Source: Circinella minor (Eukaryota; Mucoromycota; Mucoromycetes; Mucorales; Lichtheimiaceae). Taken from it: DNA of 64,000 bases. This document shows, piece after piece, positions 1-12,388 of the stretch (the first letter of the stretch is position 1; each line of letters opens with the position of its first letter). The position numbers and the translations under genes were made by a program. Below the pieces are notes generated by a model. It was not told the DNA's origin. It saw only the letters and a program-made list of their open reading frames with translations, and did no database searches. The DNA lies in contig JAEPRB010000030.1 in the NCBI GenBank assembly GCA_016758965.1, positions 1 through 64,000 on the forward strand, read 5' to 3'.

Positions 1-130
1 TCAATTTAGTACATTATGTATTAAATAAATTTATTAATCCAATTCCATGGCAATTAAAAGTTTTATCAACTTTAATTGTAGGTACGTTAGGTATTATTAT
101 TATTGGAATTATTCCTTCAGATCTAATCAG
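1..130. other. Window edge: intron or unassigned sequence upstream of the chitin synthase activator
   Basis: No exon could be fixed here. Frame 3 is open from base 3 to the stop at base 156 and encodes a hydrophobic peptide with almost only A/T-ending codons. It cannot be spliced in frame to the Q-rich exon beginning near 131 using the visible donor at 82 and the acceptors at 120 or 130. The stretch ends in an AG (128-130) just before a CAA run, consistent with the end of an intron. Earlier exons of the gene lie outside the window. Confidence 0.35.
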
Positions 131-2785
131 CAACAACAACAACATCCACAGCAGCTGAGAAGAGCTAAACCTTTACCACAAATTCCTGGTTCAATTGAAC
201 CGATATTTCCTCAATCTACAGTACCTTATTATGGATCTGTTTCTAATTTTCCACCTCCATCTGTGGGCCCTCCTATATCTAACGGTATTATATTTTTAAA
301 TAAACAGAAAAAAAAAGCGTTGTTTCTGTGTATACTTTTTTTTTTTTTTGAATCAAGATAACTAAACAAAAAGGTCTATGTATGATATAGTAGGACAGTC
401 GCCTTATTCAAGTCTGATCATGCTTCCACCATCCACTATCCAATCAAAACGACATAGTTTTAGTGAGCAAGCTATAAATGAAAAAACGCACTTGATACGT
501 AATGCTGAATTACAACCACAACAACAAGAAATGCATAGACAATATTCGATAGATATTGGTAGTAGTTCTAATATTGCTATTGGTGAAAGTACCAAGATCG
601 AAGAAGAGGAGGCGGGAGAGGAAGGAAACGAGATAGAAGAAACAACAGCAGCAACCACAACGCAAAAACCATTTGATCCATCTTATGAACCAGTTACTAC
701 CGGTAATAATAATAATAATAAGGTCTTCCAAATACCTAATACACATGATGATGATCTAGTTGTCTCTACAACAGCAACAAGAAGTAGTAGTTGTCTTTCA
801 CCTTCAACTGCATCACCTGCAACACCTACATATCAAACGACAGTAGCACCTTCTAAGATTCCGTCACCATGGGGATCTATGGTATCACTTTGTCTTCGTG
901 ACAATGAAGAAGATCAAAAAGTACCTATATCGCCTATAGCGGTAGCAACATTCACAACGGAACCTCAACCCATTGTCATGGAAGAGCAAGAAGAACAAAA
1001 ACGATTATCGGCTGTCGTGACTGATCTGACTCAATTGCCATTAACAGATCCAGTGCCGTCATCACCAGTAGGAGTTATGAATAAAAAACAATCATTACCA
1101 ACGCAGGCACCATTAGTAGCATCAAGTATACCAACATCAGAGGATAATAATAGTAATAACAATAATGATAATAATAATGAACCTGCAACAAGGAGAGCGG
1201 AGGAACAACGGCAACAACAACAGGATCCATCATTCTCATTTGATAAACCGCCCCGATTTTCTTATATTGTCGCCAGTTACAGTCTAACGCATCAAAAAGA
1301 TGCAGTTAAAACATATCGTCGTATGGCCAGCAAGACCAAAAACAAACAGGTTCAACTTGCTTATGCCAAATATTTATTAGATGTGGCGCGCCTCTATGAA
1401 GAAAATACAACTACGCGTCAACGACTATTAAACGAAGGAAAATATTGGATTAGTCGATTAGCGAAAAAAAAGATATGGGAAGCTGTTTTTTTAAATGGAA
1501 AACATTATCTCGAAGCAAATCAACATGCAAAAGCCATAAGGTGTTTCGAAAAAGCAGCAAAGCATGGTTATTCTGGTGCTTATTTGGCCTTGGCGGAACG
1601 AGCAGAAGAACAAAATGATTGGACTAAAGCGTTGGCATGTTATCGATCCGCAGCAGATGGTCACCCAGAAGCTAATTATGTAAGTGTAGTGTATATGTGT
1701 GTTCTTCAAGTGATGTTACTATGAAGAGTTTCTTTTTATCATATGTTTATTATTTCGGGATAATCTACTGTATGTTACTAGTTTTTAACATGTGTAAAAC
1801 TATGCATACTATGAGGGGACACAAATGAAATTGGTTGAGAATTGACATATGAATCTGAATTTTGTTATATAGAAAATGGGAATGGTTTTATTAAGGCAAC
1901 GTATGAATCCAATTCAAGTGCTTCAAAAAGCTGCCAGAGATGGTAAAACAATAGAAAGTGGTAAAGCAGCTTTAGTACTAAGTAATATTTACGCACATAT
2001 TTTAAAAACAAGGTAAATATTATCATTTATAACAGAATAAGAATTAAAAAAAAAAAGCTAGATGTGACCAATGACTGAATCATAACAAACATTATTTCAT
2101 ATTATAATAATAGTGAACATGTAGAAAAAGATGAATTAAAAGCATTCCGATATCTTAAGCAGGCTTTTCAATTTGATTTGATCGAAGCTGTGCATCGTAT
2201 GGGACAAGTTTATCTTTATGGATTATATGGTCAATCCAAGGATGTTTGGCGAGGGTATCAGTGTTTTATGAAAGCAGCCGAAGAAGGATATGATCTAGCC
2301 ATGTTGGATCTAGCTAAAGTATACGAAAAGGGGATTCAAGGTTTTCTTTCACAACAGCCAGAAGCAGCATTTCGATGGTGCCAACGTGCGGCTGAACGAG
2401 GATTAAAAGAGGCCGAATACATGTTGGGGTAAGAATGTGTCATGATTTTTTTTCAGGAACAAAAGAAAAGATGGATAATATTGGATGATTTATATTGATA
2501 ATCAATAACTAACAGTAACTCTATCCCGTACATTGATATAATTATAGAACATATTATGAGATAGGTGTGGGAATAAGTATTGATTATCCACGAGCGTTGG
2601 AATATTTTGGGAAAGCTGCATCCAAGGGACATGTCGAAGCCGCTGGAAAATTAAATCTTCCCGTCACCATAGCATCTTCGTCTTCAACCACATCATTAAC
2701 ACTATCTGAAAACAACAATAATAAAAAATTACAAGTATCCTTGATGCAACAACAACAAAAACATGAACGTTGCTATATCATGTAA
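131..2785 (+). CDS. Sel1-repeat chitin synthase activator, Chs4/Skt5-like, 5' partial
   Basis: Inferred exons are about 131-284, 391-1679, 1873-2012, 2114-2428 and 2548-2785; all junctions keep frame and give at least 711 residues. The N-terminal half is low complexity (Q, N, S, T, P rich). The C-terminal half is a run of Sel1/TPR-like helical repeats, with motifs such as AIRCFEKAAKHGYSGAYLAL and RALEYFGKAASKGHVEA. The protein ends in CYIM and a stop, a CaaX box expected to be farnesylated. Fungal Chs4/Skt5 proteins have this architecture and a CaaX tail; they activate and localise a class IV chitin synthase at the plasma membrane, so that role is inferred. The first exons are missing. The acceptor at 390 has an in-frame alternative 3 nt downstream. 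The gene is convergent with carnitine acetyltransferase. Another Sel1-repeat activator of the Shc1 type is the main alternative. Confidence 0.8.
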
Positions 2786-3103
2786 TAATAATAACAGTTT
2801 AATTATTAAAGAGTTATAATAATAAAGAGATTCATCTTATATAGTTTGATATACAATTTTATTTTATTCTTTTATGTGATAATTTATATTTTAAGTGAAT
2901 AATGACATAATTACAAAGAAAAAAAGAAAGAAGAGAGTTGTACATTTTTCTTTTTTAGGGAGGGTGATACGTCTTTTTTTTTTTCCCCAATGGATAAATA
3001 TATAGGAGAAGGATAGATGGAGATATGAGAATATGAATATAATAACGAAAAGGTAACAAAATGGGGGGAAACACAAATGGGAAAAAATAAATAAATAAGG
3101 CAT
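2786..3103. other. Convergent 3' intergenic region
   Basis: Short gap between two genes that end tail to tail. It holds AT-rich 3' UTR sequence with AATAAA-like signals near 2820 for the plus-strand gene and poly-A/poly-T tracts. No open frame here matches anything recognisable. Confidence 0.6.
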
Positions 3104-5872
3104 CTAATTTTCACGAAGAACAAGTCGTTTACCGACTTTACGTGTAACCGATGAACTTGAATTACTTGTATGAGATGAGGTATCAGATGCAACATCACCA
3201 TTATCAAAATAACTATAGCCGTTGATCATCTCATGCGCCTCTTCCATGGCCAGCAATCGTTGACGTTGAGACAATCCACCTGGGTATTTTTCCTTCATTA
3301 ACATACCTTGTACGTCTAATAAATAAGCTTCCAAAGTAGCTAAATAACGCTCAGTTTGACGATGTTTAGATGATGCAACGAAAGCAATACCGTCTTCCTT
3401 GATAATATAGCCAATACCAAAACCATCAGAAACAACAGGACCGAAACCGAAGAGACGTAACGCAGGATTACCGCAGTTAGATGTACTGATAACTGTGTGG
3501 CTCATAGTTTTCCATCCAGGATCGGTAAAGATTAAAGGTTTCTTTTCACCGATATGAGTGCGATCCCAAAGACATTCCATGGCATATAAATGACGATCAT
3601 GACCTTGTCCTTTAGCACATTCACGAGTCAAGGCAGTATGGGCCTTAAGTGCTTTGCGTAAAGTTTCTAATTTATCACTATCAGAAGCACTGGAGAAATA
3701 AGTCTCGACAAAGTTAACAGAATCGTCAGTACAACTGCGGATGGCTTCAGTACGACCGTGTAAATATGTCTTGGTCATGGCGGGTTCATAGGTACTTTCA
3801 CATTTACCATAAAGACCATAATAAGCAGCTTGGAATGCCATCTAGCAAAAAAAAAAAAAAAAGTCGAATGTTAATAAATTTTTTTGATTAGGTAATCACT
3901 TAAGCAGTATTTCGTAATATAATAATTATAGTTACCTGAACAAAAGCATCAGGACTCATTTTCATATCAGTGATAAAATATTTGCCATAGTTGTTAAACT
4001 CAAGAACCTTGACTTCATTTTGTAAGATAAGATCACTTAAACGAGTTTCGGCAAAACGTACGCCCATAGTCACTTTTGGCGTCATTCTCCACTCAAGACG
4101 ACGTGGGTTACTATCAAAACCTTGTGATGTTGCTGAAGCAGCGCTACCACGGCGGCCAGGAGCATTATCTTGAGAGTTATGGGAATGGAAAATAGATTTA
4201 GTTTGACTATTGATTGTCTTTGCAAATCGAAGAATAGTATCAGTGTAAATGTCCGAGACATAACGTAACACTGTGTGACCATCAACACCTGAAATATATG
4301 TAAAAAAAAAAAAAAATTGAGTACAAAAAAAAAAAATGTGGGGAATAAAAAAAAATGACGATATAATTTTTGTCCCTTGATTCTTATTATTCTTTTTTTT
4401 TTTAAAAAAAAACTTACCAGTATGCTCAAAATTGATACCCGCACTACCATTTTTGCACACGATAATCTAAAAAGTAATGATAATATAAAAAAAAAAAGTT
4501 ATTTTCTTGTGTTATTTTCCCACCCCACATTTTTCGTTTTTTTTTTTTTAAATCTAAATTTAGAGTTGCCGGTTGGAGATAATGGAAAAAGCAATCAATC
4601 TTACCTGGAGCTTATCATACCAACGATTAGTACATGTTCCGACCTGCAGGCCATGATCTAATTTATAGGTACCACAGAGCATATTGGTAGAAAGATCCTC
4701 AATAGTGGATGGGGTGACATGATCCAAACAAACGACAAAAAGGGCCTTATCAACGACCTGTAAAGCGTCATTGTTCACGGGGTCTTGTTGAAGTTCCGTT
4801 CGAAGACGAGCCCAATTACGACGATTTTCAGTAGTTAAAACACCAATGGCATTTTTAGCAATGTCTGTCACTGGTACTTGAGTTGCATCATGAATAATGG
4901 CACGTAAATTGGAAGCGATTTCTTTTTCATTCATCACGACAGCACCATTTTCATCAAATACTTCGAAATGATAACATTGAGAACGCGCCATGACGACAAT
5001 GTGACGTGATTCTTCAGCAGGTGCAATATAACATCCATTATCTGTGGGTACACGTGAAGTAGCAAATAATCTTGTGAACTGAGACATACACAGGGGTGTG
5101 CCGCGAAACACATCGGGTTCCAAAGTTTTAGCTCTCAAGGCTTCGATAAATGTTAAAGTGGAGCAAATCAAGGATGCAGCACGAACAACTTGATCATTAC
5201 GTTGAGGTGTTGGATCATCTTCCAACAAAAAGAATGGATTCAAATTCAATACCACAGGATCAGTTGTTTGAAGATAAGCATCGTACCTAAAGTAGTGATA
5301 ATAATAGATTATCATAATTAATCGATTAAAAAAACAGTTAATATCTTATTGTTTTGTGCTGCTTTCTTTTTTTCCCACCCCGTGGGAAAAAAAAGCAATT
5401 TTCATCTTTATAGTAAAAGTTTTTTATATTTACCAAAATTCTTCAATGTATGACATCTTATCAGTAGCATATTTTTTCAATTCATCTTGAAGTTTAGGTC
5501 CTTCGTTATTCAAAAATAATTCTGCAGCTGCTTTTGTTTTTTCATATTCTTGAGGAGTCTATATATGTTTATATATGAAATAATTTAAAGTTTTTTTTTT
5601 TTTTTAATCATATGGTCTAAATTTCTTTTTGGTAATTATAAGGATAAGAATAAGGGTTCTCCCACTTTAAAAAATAGGGGTAAAAAAAAGAATAGAGTGA
5701 TAGTATCAATGATACTTATTTTTTTTCTTTTGTTTACCTGAATAGGTTTAACGGCAGTAAGGTACCGTTGGATAGTATTTTTAAGGTCTGGAATAGGTAA
5801 ATTAGGTAATTTATCTTGATATTGAAAAGTCTTTCCGCCTGTCGTATCGATATTTCTAGCTGCTTCAATCAT
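3104..5872 (-). CDS. Carnitine O-acetyltransferase
   Basis: Exons in transcription order are 5872-5738, 5558-5434, 5286-4605, 4466-4418, 4288-3936 and 3841-3104, giving 693 residues. The enzyme moves acetyl groups between CoA and carnitine, shuttling acetyl units between compartments. The choline/carnitine acyltransferase core is clear. KLPNLPIPDL is near the start, then SYIEEFWYDAYL and NPFFLLEDDPTPQRN. The catalytic histidine, about residue 329, lies in FEHTGVDGH, which is assembled from a 49-nt exon. MSPDAFVQMAFQAAYYGLYG follows. The start chosen is the only ATG that places the conserved N-terminus correctly. No mitochondrial presequence and no SKL-type tail are visible (it ends LVLREN), which suggests a cytosolic form like Yat2/FacC used on acetate or fatty acids. 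That location is inference. Confidence 0.93.
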
Positions 5873-6985
5873 GTAGTATATTTGATTTTTGTATGTTTTA
5901 ATAGAGTAAAAGTAAAAGAAAAAGAGAAGAGAAAGTTATATGTTATATAAGACTTTTAAAAATGCAAGTGTAGGGAAAATAAAATAAAAAGATAAAATAA
6001 AAAAAAAAGAGGAGAAAAGAAAATTTGTTTCACCTTTCTTTTATGGGCTAAAAAAAGTTGTCACCACCCCCACAGTTCTGGTTCTTTTCAATTCTCCTTG
6101 CTTTTTCCCTGTTATTATTATCCAAGTTTACATAAGTCCCGCATAAAAGAAACTCAAAAATAAAATAAAAAAAATAAACGTCATGGTTATAGGCTCCTAT
6201 TTCAAGTAAGCTGATTGGTCCCACGTTTTCCGATTGTTCTTGATTCAGAAACATTCAATTCGTTTAACCGAATCGTAAATTTTTTTTTTGTGTTATCTGA
6301 ACTGAAATCTAAAAAGAGAGGGAGGCATAATTTTTTTTTTCTAGACTTGTACGTGTCAGAAGGGTAGTAGTTTCAGATTAAGACTTGTCGGAGAGAAAGA
6401 GAATATAATTAAAAAGATGAAGATCAAAGGTGGGGAACAACGTTAAGGCGCAATAACCATGACGGAATATCGATTAGGCCTATTAATATATACATCTGCA
6501 CATGCAAGACGAACTATTCCACTTCCCACCTCACAAAGTTAATTGCGCCTATAATGGCTCTTAAGACCATGTGAAGATCATGAAAGTGATATTATAAGGG
6601 ACACAAACAATACAAAAAAAGCAACAACGAAAAAAAAATTTAAAAAAGAAGTTGTTTATAATAATAATAATGTTCAAATGTTGTTGTTTCATAAAGAAAT
6701 AAGAAAAGAGAGAGAGAGAGAGATAAGAGAAAAAAAAAAGAGAAAAAGATTATATCAAAACATCAGACAAAAAATTATATATCTAATGTTCCAATGGTAT
6801 AACAAATTTGTGTTTTAAAAAAATAAAAAAAAAGTAAGAAATAGCTGGTTGTTTATGAATGGAAATAGAGGGTTAAGGGGCGGGGGGAGATAAATTGATT
6901 ACTTAAAGTAAAGGTTGTTAGAGAAAGATATGAGCCAAAAAAAAAGATGAGCTATACAGTTTCATTTCTTTTTTTTTCTCTTTCT
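5873..6985. other. Intergenic: carnitine acetyltransferase promoter and septin 3' region
   Basis: About 1.1 kb between two minus-strand genes. The part next to 5872 is the upstream region of carnitine acetyltransferase and contains purine-rich and poly-A tracts. The part near 6700-6985 is septin 3' UTR, with a GA microsatellite near 6709-6722. No gene is recognised. Confidence 0.5.
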
Positions 6986-9716
6986 TTAGGCATCAGAGAT
7001 TTGAGCTTGTGCCAATCTAGCCTCTAGATTACGTAACGCTTCTTCCTTGCTCAAGAGCTCGGCTCTCTTTTCTTGGATCTCACGTTGAACCTTGAGTTCG
7101 ATTTCGCGGAGCTAAATACAATCATAGAGATCAGTATAAACCATTTGGCAAAGTGTTTTACCATGGAAATAAATTGATCAAACTGCTGTCATGACGGCGA
7201 ACACTTTTTCCACGGTAAATTGATAATTTTTATTTTTTATCTTTCTTTTCTTTTTCTTACCTTTTCTTCTTCCTTCTTCAATTGCTCTTCCTTCAATCGT
7301 ACACTCTGACTTGCCATATCCTCAGGGTTAAGGGAGGCATCCCTAAAATTAAATTAAATAAAAAAGAATCAGCTTGTATCATTGTCATACTTTTTATACT
7401 TTTTCATATACTCTTTCTTTCAATTCCTTTGATATTAATACTTACTCAGCATCACCACCATTAACTGTACGGCTAAGTTTTTCAGTACGATAGTTTTCGT
7501 ACAAGAAGTCATGAGTGATTTCCTTAAGATCCTGCAAATGGGAACTCAACAAAGCGGATCTCAATCTTGCGAAATCGGAGTGTTGTGGGTTGTCAACTAT
7601 TATTGTAATGATTTTATTATTTTTTAGTCTTCATAATTCGATAGACATTAAAAATATGTGTAGTTCATCACACACACACACACACGCGCGCACACGCGCA
7701 TATATATACCCCTTTTTTATGCAGTTATTGTTTATATTAGTGTTTATTATTATGTAGCGCATATAATATTTACCTTCGACAGCACCCCACGGGTATTGAC
7801 GACCACGGACTGTACGACCATTCACGACGATTTCTTCATCACTACCAATAATAGCAAAAGGTAACAAAGCCTATATAGTACGAAATTAATGATCTAGTAT
7901 TCCTCTAGTTTGTTTTTTCTCATCTTTCTTCCTCTCTTATATATATTTACCCGCAATTCACTATTTTCTTCGATTGTATCTTCATCATCTTCTTCAACAT
8001 CGTAAGGGAAGTTATAGATGGGGATATTATAATGTTCAATATCTTCCATAATCTATTAAAGTAAATCATTAAATTTAATCAATATGCATTTTCTTTTGTT
8101 TACACAATATAATGTTTATCAAATTAACTTACTCTTCTCTTGAAATCTTTCAATTCTTGAGGTGTAAGTGAATCAGCACGACCAACAACAGGAATAACGT
8201 TGACTCTAGGACTCAAACGACGCATCAATTCAATATCAATTTCACGAAGAGCGTGACCTGTAGGTGAAATGAAATACAAAAGGGAATGAATACGATTATC
8301 ACGGAATCGTGGATTACGTTTAATTCGAGATTCTTCTGCAAGAATATCATCATATTGTCGTTCAAGATAACCAACAATTTCTTGAAAGCTAAAAATTAAA
8401 TAAAATAAACCAAGATTAGTTAGTTATTTTTGTACTACCATCAAGTAATATAAAAAAACGTGTGTGATCTCATAATTAAATCAATCACACTTTGACAAAA
8501 TTAAAATAATTTTTTTACCATCGTTCATTGTCAATGTTATCACCGAAACCAGGTGTGTCAACGATAGTTAAAGAAATTCTACAATAAAAATAAAAATATT
8601 TATAGTACGTCAGAATAACATGCAAGAAGATCCTTTTTTTATGCATTAAAAAGAAAAAAAAAACCCCCCCAAAATAATTTTGCTCCCTTTTTTTTTTTCT
8701 TTTGGTGCGCTTCTCTTGTATATCTTTCTCTCACCTAACTCTTAGTCCTCCCTTGTTTTTTCCCCGCGCGCTTTTTAAAGCATATAACCTCTTGGTCTGC
8801 ATTCTCTTTTCTCAAATACCCCTTACATCTCTCACTCTCTTTCATGATATACCTCTTCTTACAACCCTACCCCTTCTTTTATAAGCACCCCCCTTTTTTT
8901 TCCTTTTTGGCTATGGGTTATTTTCCCTCCGTTATATGCTTTTAATGTTTCCCTGAGCATATATATTAAAGATAACAATACCTGACACCATCTTCATCCA
9001 ATTCTATATTGTGTTCAAGGTAAAAAAAAATCGTTTTTTTTTCGCGTGATTTTATAGGTTCAGAAAGATGAGTTGAATCCAATTATGAATGAGATTGAAA
9101 AAAATAGGTGTGATAAAAGAAAAGAAAGAATATATAATTAGTGAGTAAGATCAAACGAGAAGACAAAAAAAAAGATATAGACAGTAGAAAGAGAAAAGAA
9201 AAGAGAGAAGAAGAGAAAGAGCAAAAGAAAGAAAGAGTGAAAAAAGAGATAGTTTTTTTTTGTTACTTACCAACAGATACGGGCTTGATTGTGATACCTT
9301 CTTCGTTATGAGCCTCCTCAGGGTTGTCACATACTTTCTTTGCTAAAACACTAGAGCTACAGAGAGTGTTAACAAAAGTAGTGCGACCAGTACCAGAGGC
9401 ACCTAATTATTATATAATAAATTTTTATTTTTTTATTAAATTTTTTAAAATATATAAATATTGTTGTTATGTTGTTAATGAAATAAAACAAGATGATGAC
9501 AAAAAAAAAAAAAAGAGTTGTAACGTACCGACAACCATCAAAGTGAATTGGAAACCTTTTTTGACGTTTTTTCTACGACCACCAAGTCTCTATATAATTA
9601 TAATAATAATGGATAAGGTATATAAATATTTATTTTATTTTTTCATCTAAAAAAATCATCGAATTTATTTAATAATTTTAGTTTTTTGTCAATGTCTTAT
9701 TTCTTACATGAGCCAT
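6986..9716 (-). CDS. Septin, Cdc11/AspA type
   Basis: Eleven inferred exons join in frame to 365 residues: 9716-9708, 9589-9529, 9402-9271, 9003-8982, 8578-8519, 8388-8133, 8052-7951, 7870-7774, 7596-7446, 7342-7261 and 7111-6986. Septins form GTP-binding filaments at the cell cortex, at septa and around hyphal branches. The P-loop is GASGTGRTT (residues 24-32), the G3 motif is DTPGFGD (82-88) and the G4 position reads GRAD (164-167). A septin unique element, [12 protein letters not shown], is followed by a C-terminal charged coiled coil of roughly 60 residues. Arg replacing Lys in the P-loop occurs in the Cdc11 subgroup, which is the basis for the subtype. The first exon is only 9 nt (Met-Ala-His) and one internal exon is 22 nt; the first exon is the least certain part. 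An alternative acceptor for exon 2 lies 2 nt away but breaks frame. Confidence 0.92.
7670..7710 (+). repeat. CA/CG dinucleotide microsatellite in a septin intron
   Basis: A run of CA dinucleotides, then CG/CA and TA dinucleotides, lies in the intron between septin exons 8 and 9. Alternating purine-pyrimidine tracts like this can form Z-DNA, but nothing points to a function. Confidence 0.8.
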
Positions 9717-10917
9717 TGTTATTTTATTTTTCTTTTGACGTTTAAATTAAAAAAAAAAAAGAGGGAGAGTAATTTGAAATTATAGGAAAAAAAAAGAAGA
9801 AAGAGAGCGTGCTAAAAAAAAAAAGGAAAGATGAAAAAGGAAGTGGAAGGGGAAAGGGAGATGAAATGAACTGCTTTGTTCTTTAAAAAAAAAGTACAAA
9901 TAAGGAGAAGAGAAGAAAAAAAAAACGCGAGCGGAAAAGTATATCAAGCCCAATGTTTTGTTGTAACACAATAAACGGTATTTGGAAATAAAACATTAGG
10001 ATGCTTCAATATAACAACACCCAAGGGTTTTTATAGATCCATTCATAAAAGTTGACTGGGTACCCTTTTCGTTTCTCTTTGTTAATTTTTTCTTTTACAA
10101 AGAAAAATTGTTATCATCTATTAAAGTTGCTTAACTATTTTGAGTGTTTTATAAAAAAAAATATTGGTATTATACATTATACTAAACTCCCTTCATTTGC
10201 TAATATCGAAAAGTACCCGTACCAATTGTCAGGAATGATACAACATTTTTATTTTTCAGGTACCGCACAGATTATTTTATTTTGGAGAACCATACGACGA
10301 CGATCCCTTTTTTTTTTTTTTGTATCATAACAAAAAAATTTAGATAATGTTTTTTGTTTTGTCGATTAAAACAAACAAAAACAAGTATAGATCAATCAAA
10401 CACAATGTTTTTTGTTACATATTTCGAGGAAAATCATTTTGGATCTGTAACAACAGCAGATTGCTCTGACAACAACTTTTTTTTTGTGGTTACTATAGCA
10501 ACAGAACCCCAAACATATATTATTTTTATTATACGATGGCCTTGTTCATATTTTTTTTTGTTTATTTTACCGCATCATCTAAAAAAAAGTAAGTAGTATA
10601 ATATATAAATACAAAAAAAAGGCAACTGACATAACAGGACATCACCACGTTCTAAACTTGAGCAACATTAAATTCATGGTAATGGTTACACAGCGCTTAA
10701 TTCCAGACTCTTTTTTTTAAAAAATTAGTGTACACATTGTTTTATTTCTACTACTATTGTGTTTGCATAATCTCTTACAATGAATTATATATTTTATTTT
10801 ATGTGTAAAGCTGTTACAAATTACAACATGAACGACACCGCTACCTCAGAATTTTACTACATCACACAAATATGATAATAGCGACCACGCGAAAGTAAGT
10901 GGCGTTTCTTCTTACGT

Positions 10918-10958
<41 letters not shown>

Positions 10959-12388
10959 CCGTATATGTACTTGCATGTACTTTCATGTTATTGCTTTAAA
11001 TGTATATTATATATATATATTGTATTTAAAATGAGATGATTTAGTTTTAGAATTTTTGATGATCCTATAGTTCATTGTATAGACGAGCATGAATTGCAAT
11101 AAAAAACAAAAATGGATTACTTTATTTATCAGAAAGAGTTTATGGTTCTATTTCATTTTAGCAATGGTCGCAAGTGTTTATAGCTTATATCTATTGGACG
11201 CACTTGTGCGTATTGTTAAAAGTATAATGATGAAAATAGGAAGACTCTCACTTTCTTGACAAGGTGGTGGATAAATAAAGGAAAGTTTACAATCAGAAAT
11301 GGCACATCAAATTAATTTTATGATATAAAATCATTATTTTCATTCTAATTAATTAGAAAGACTATATATTGAATATTAATATGAATTATATATATATGTA
11401 TATATTCATTATGTATATGAATGATAAGCTGCCAAAATGCGTCAAGTTAATGGGAAGAAAACGATTGTAAAAATCATTGGTTCGATTCTGACAGTATAAA
11501 GCATGCCACTCCCTTTTTTTTTTTTTTTTTGCTCATGTTAACAGTAATTCACCAACACTAATGCCATAATAGTATAGTATCATCTACAAAGGTTAAAAAA
11601 AGTTTTTGTTTCTACATGATGCGCAATTATGTCAACCACTATCACGACTGTATATATGTACATAATATCCTCATATCACAACATGACGACAAAGAATTTC
11701 CAAAGCTTTAAATTCTAAACAGATATAAATTTAATGTACAATAAAGAAGTGGGTTTTTATAGTAGATGATATAATACTATGAAAATAGATATCAGAATTA
11801 CAATAGTTTTAACTATATGATATCAATTGTCACAACTTCATTATAACCTTCTGTAAAAAATAGAAGCATATTTAGACATATAAAAATTAAATAAAAGCTT
11901 TTCGTCATTGTTAAGTTGTGACATTTATTTTATATATAATACATATTTTTTTTTCTTGGATATACTAATAACATGCGGAAACATCTTAATATACGAAAGT
12001 GAAAAGTTTCATTGAGTTAGACTCTTAATATTGTTTTGCATAAAAAAAGAAATATGTGACCTACTACTCATTATAAAATGGTCTATATTGGTCGATATTT
12101 GATCTAGTAGCAGGGGGGAATAGTTCATTTCCTCGTGCCTGAATAACATGAAACGCAAGGTCAAATAGTTTGATAATTTATGTATCGGCACCTTAATTTT
12201 AGTCATTTATTTTAATGTAATCAGGCAAGCCAAAGTAGTGTCGTCTATAACTTTTTTTTTTTTTTTTTTTGCGTCTCTTTGTTCTTCTTAATAATTTATT
12301 ATAATTTTTTTTTCTTTTACTTCATTTTTATCATTGTTTTCATCATCAACCATATACAAGAAATAGAAAATCATATTAATAATATTAA
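9717..12388. other. Divergent intergenic region between septin and golgin genes
   Basis: About 2.7 kb upstream of two divergent genes. It is AT-rich with many poly-T and poly-A runs, including a T run of about 31 at 10924-10954. The open frames are short, rich in Phe, Ile, Tyr and Lys, and lack recognisable motifs, so I treat them as chance. Promoters of both flanking genes must lie here, but no specific factor site is convincing. Confidence 0.5.
10924..10954 (+). repeat. Poly-T homopolymer of about 31 nt
   Basis: Long uninterrupted T tract in the divergent intergenic region. Such poly(dA:dT) tracts commonly exclude nucleosomes near fungal promoters; the exact length is prone to sequencing error. 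Confidence 0.8.

Noticed and set aside
9780..10596. Several short Phe/Lys-rich open frames between septin and golgin genes
   Set aside because: They consist mainly of translated homopolymer tracts and have no conserved motif.
11475..11505. B-box-like GGTTCGATTC suggesting a tRNA
   Set aside because: The flanking bases do not form a T stem, and no acceptor or anticodon stem can be drawn.
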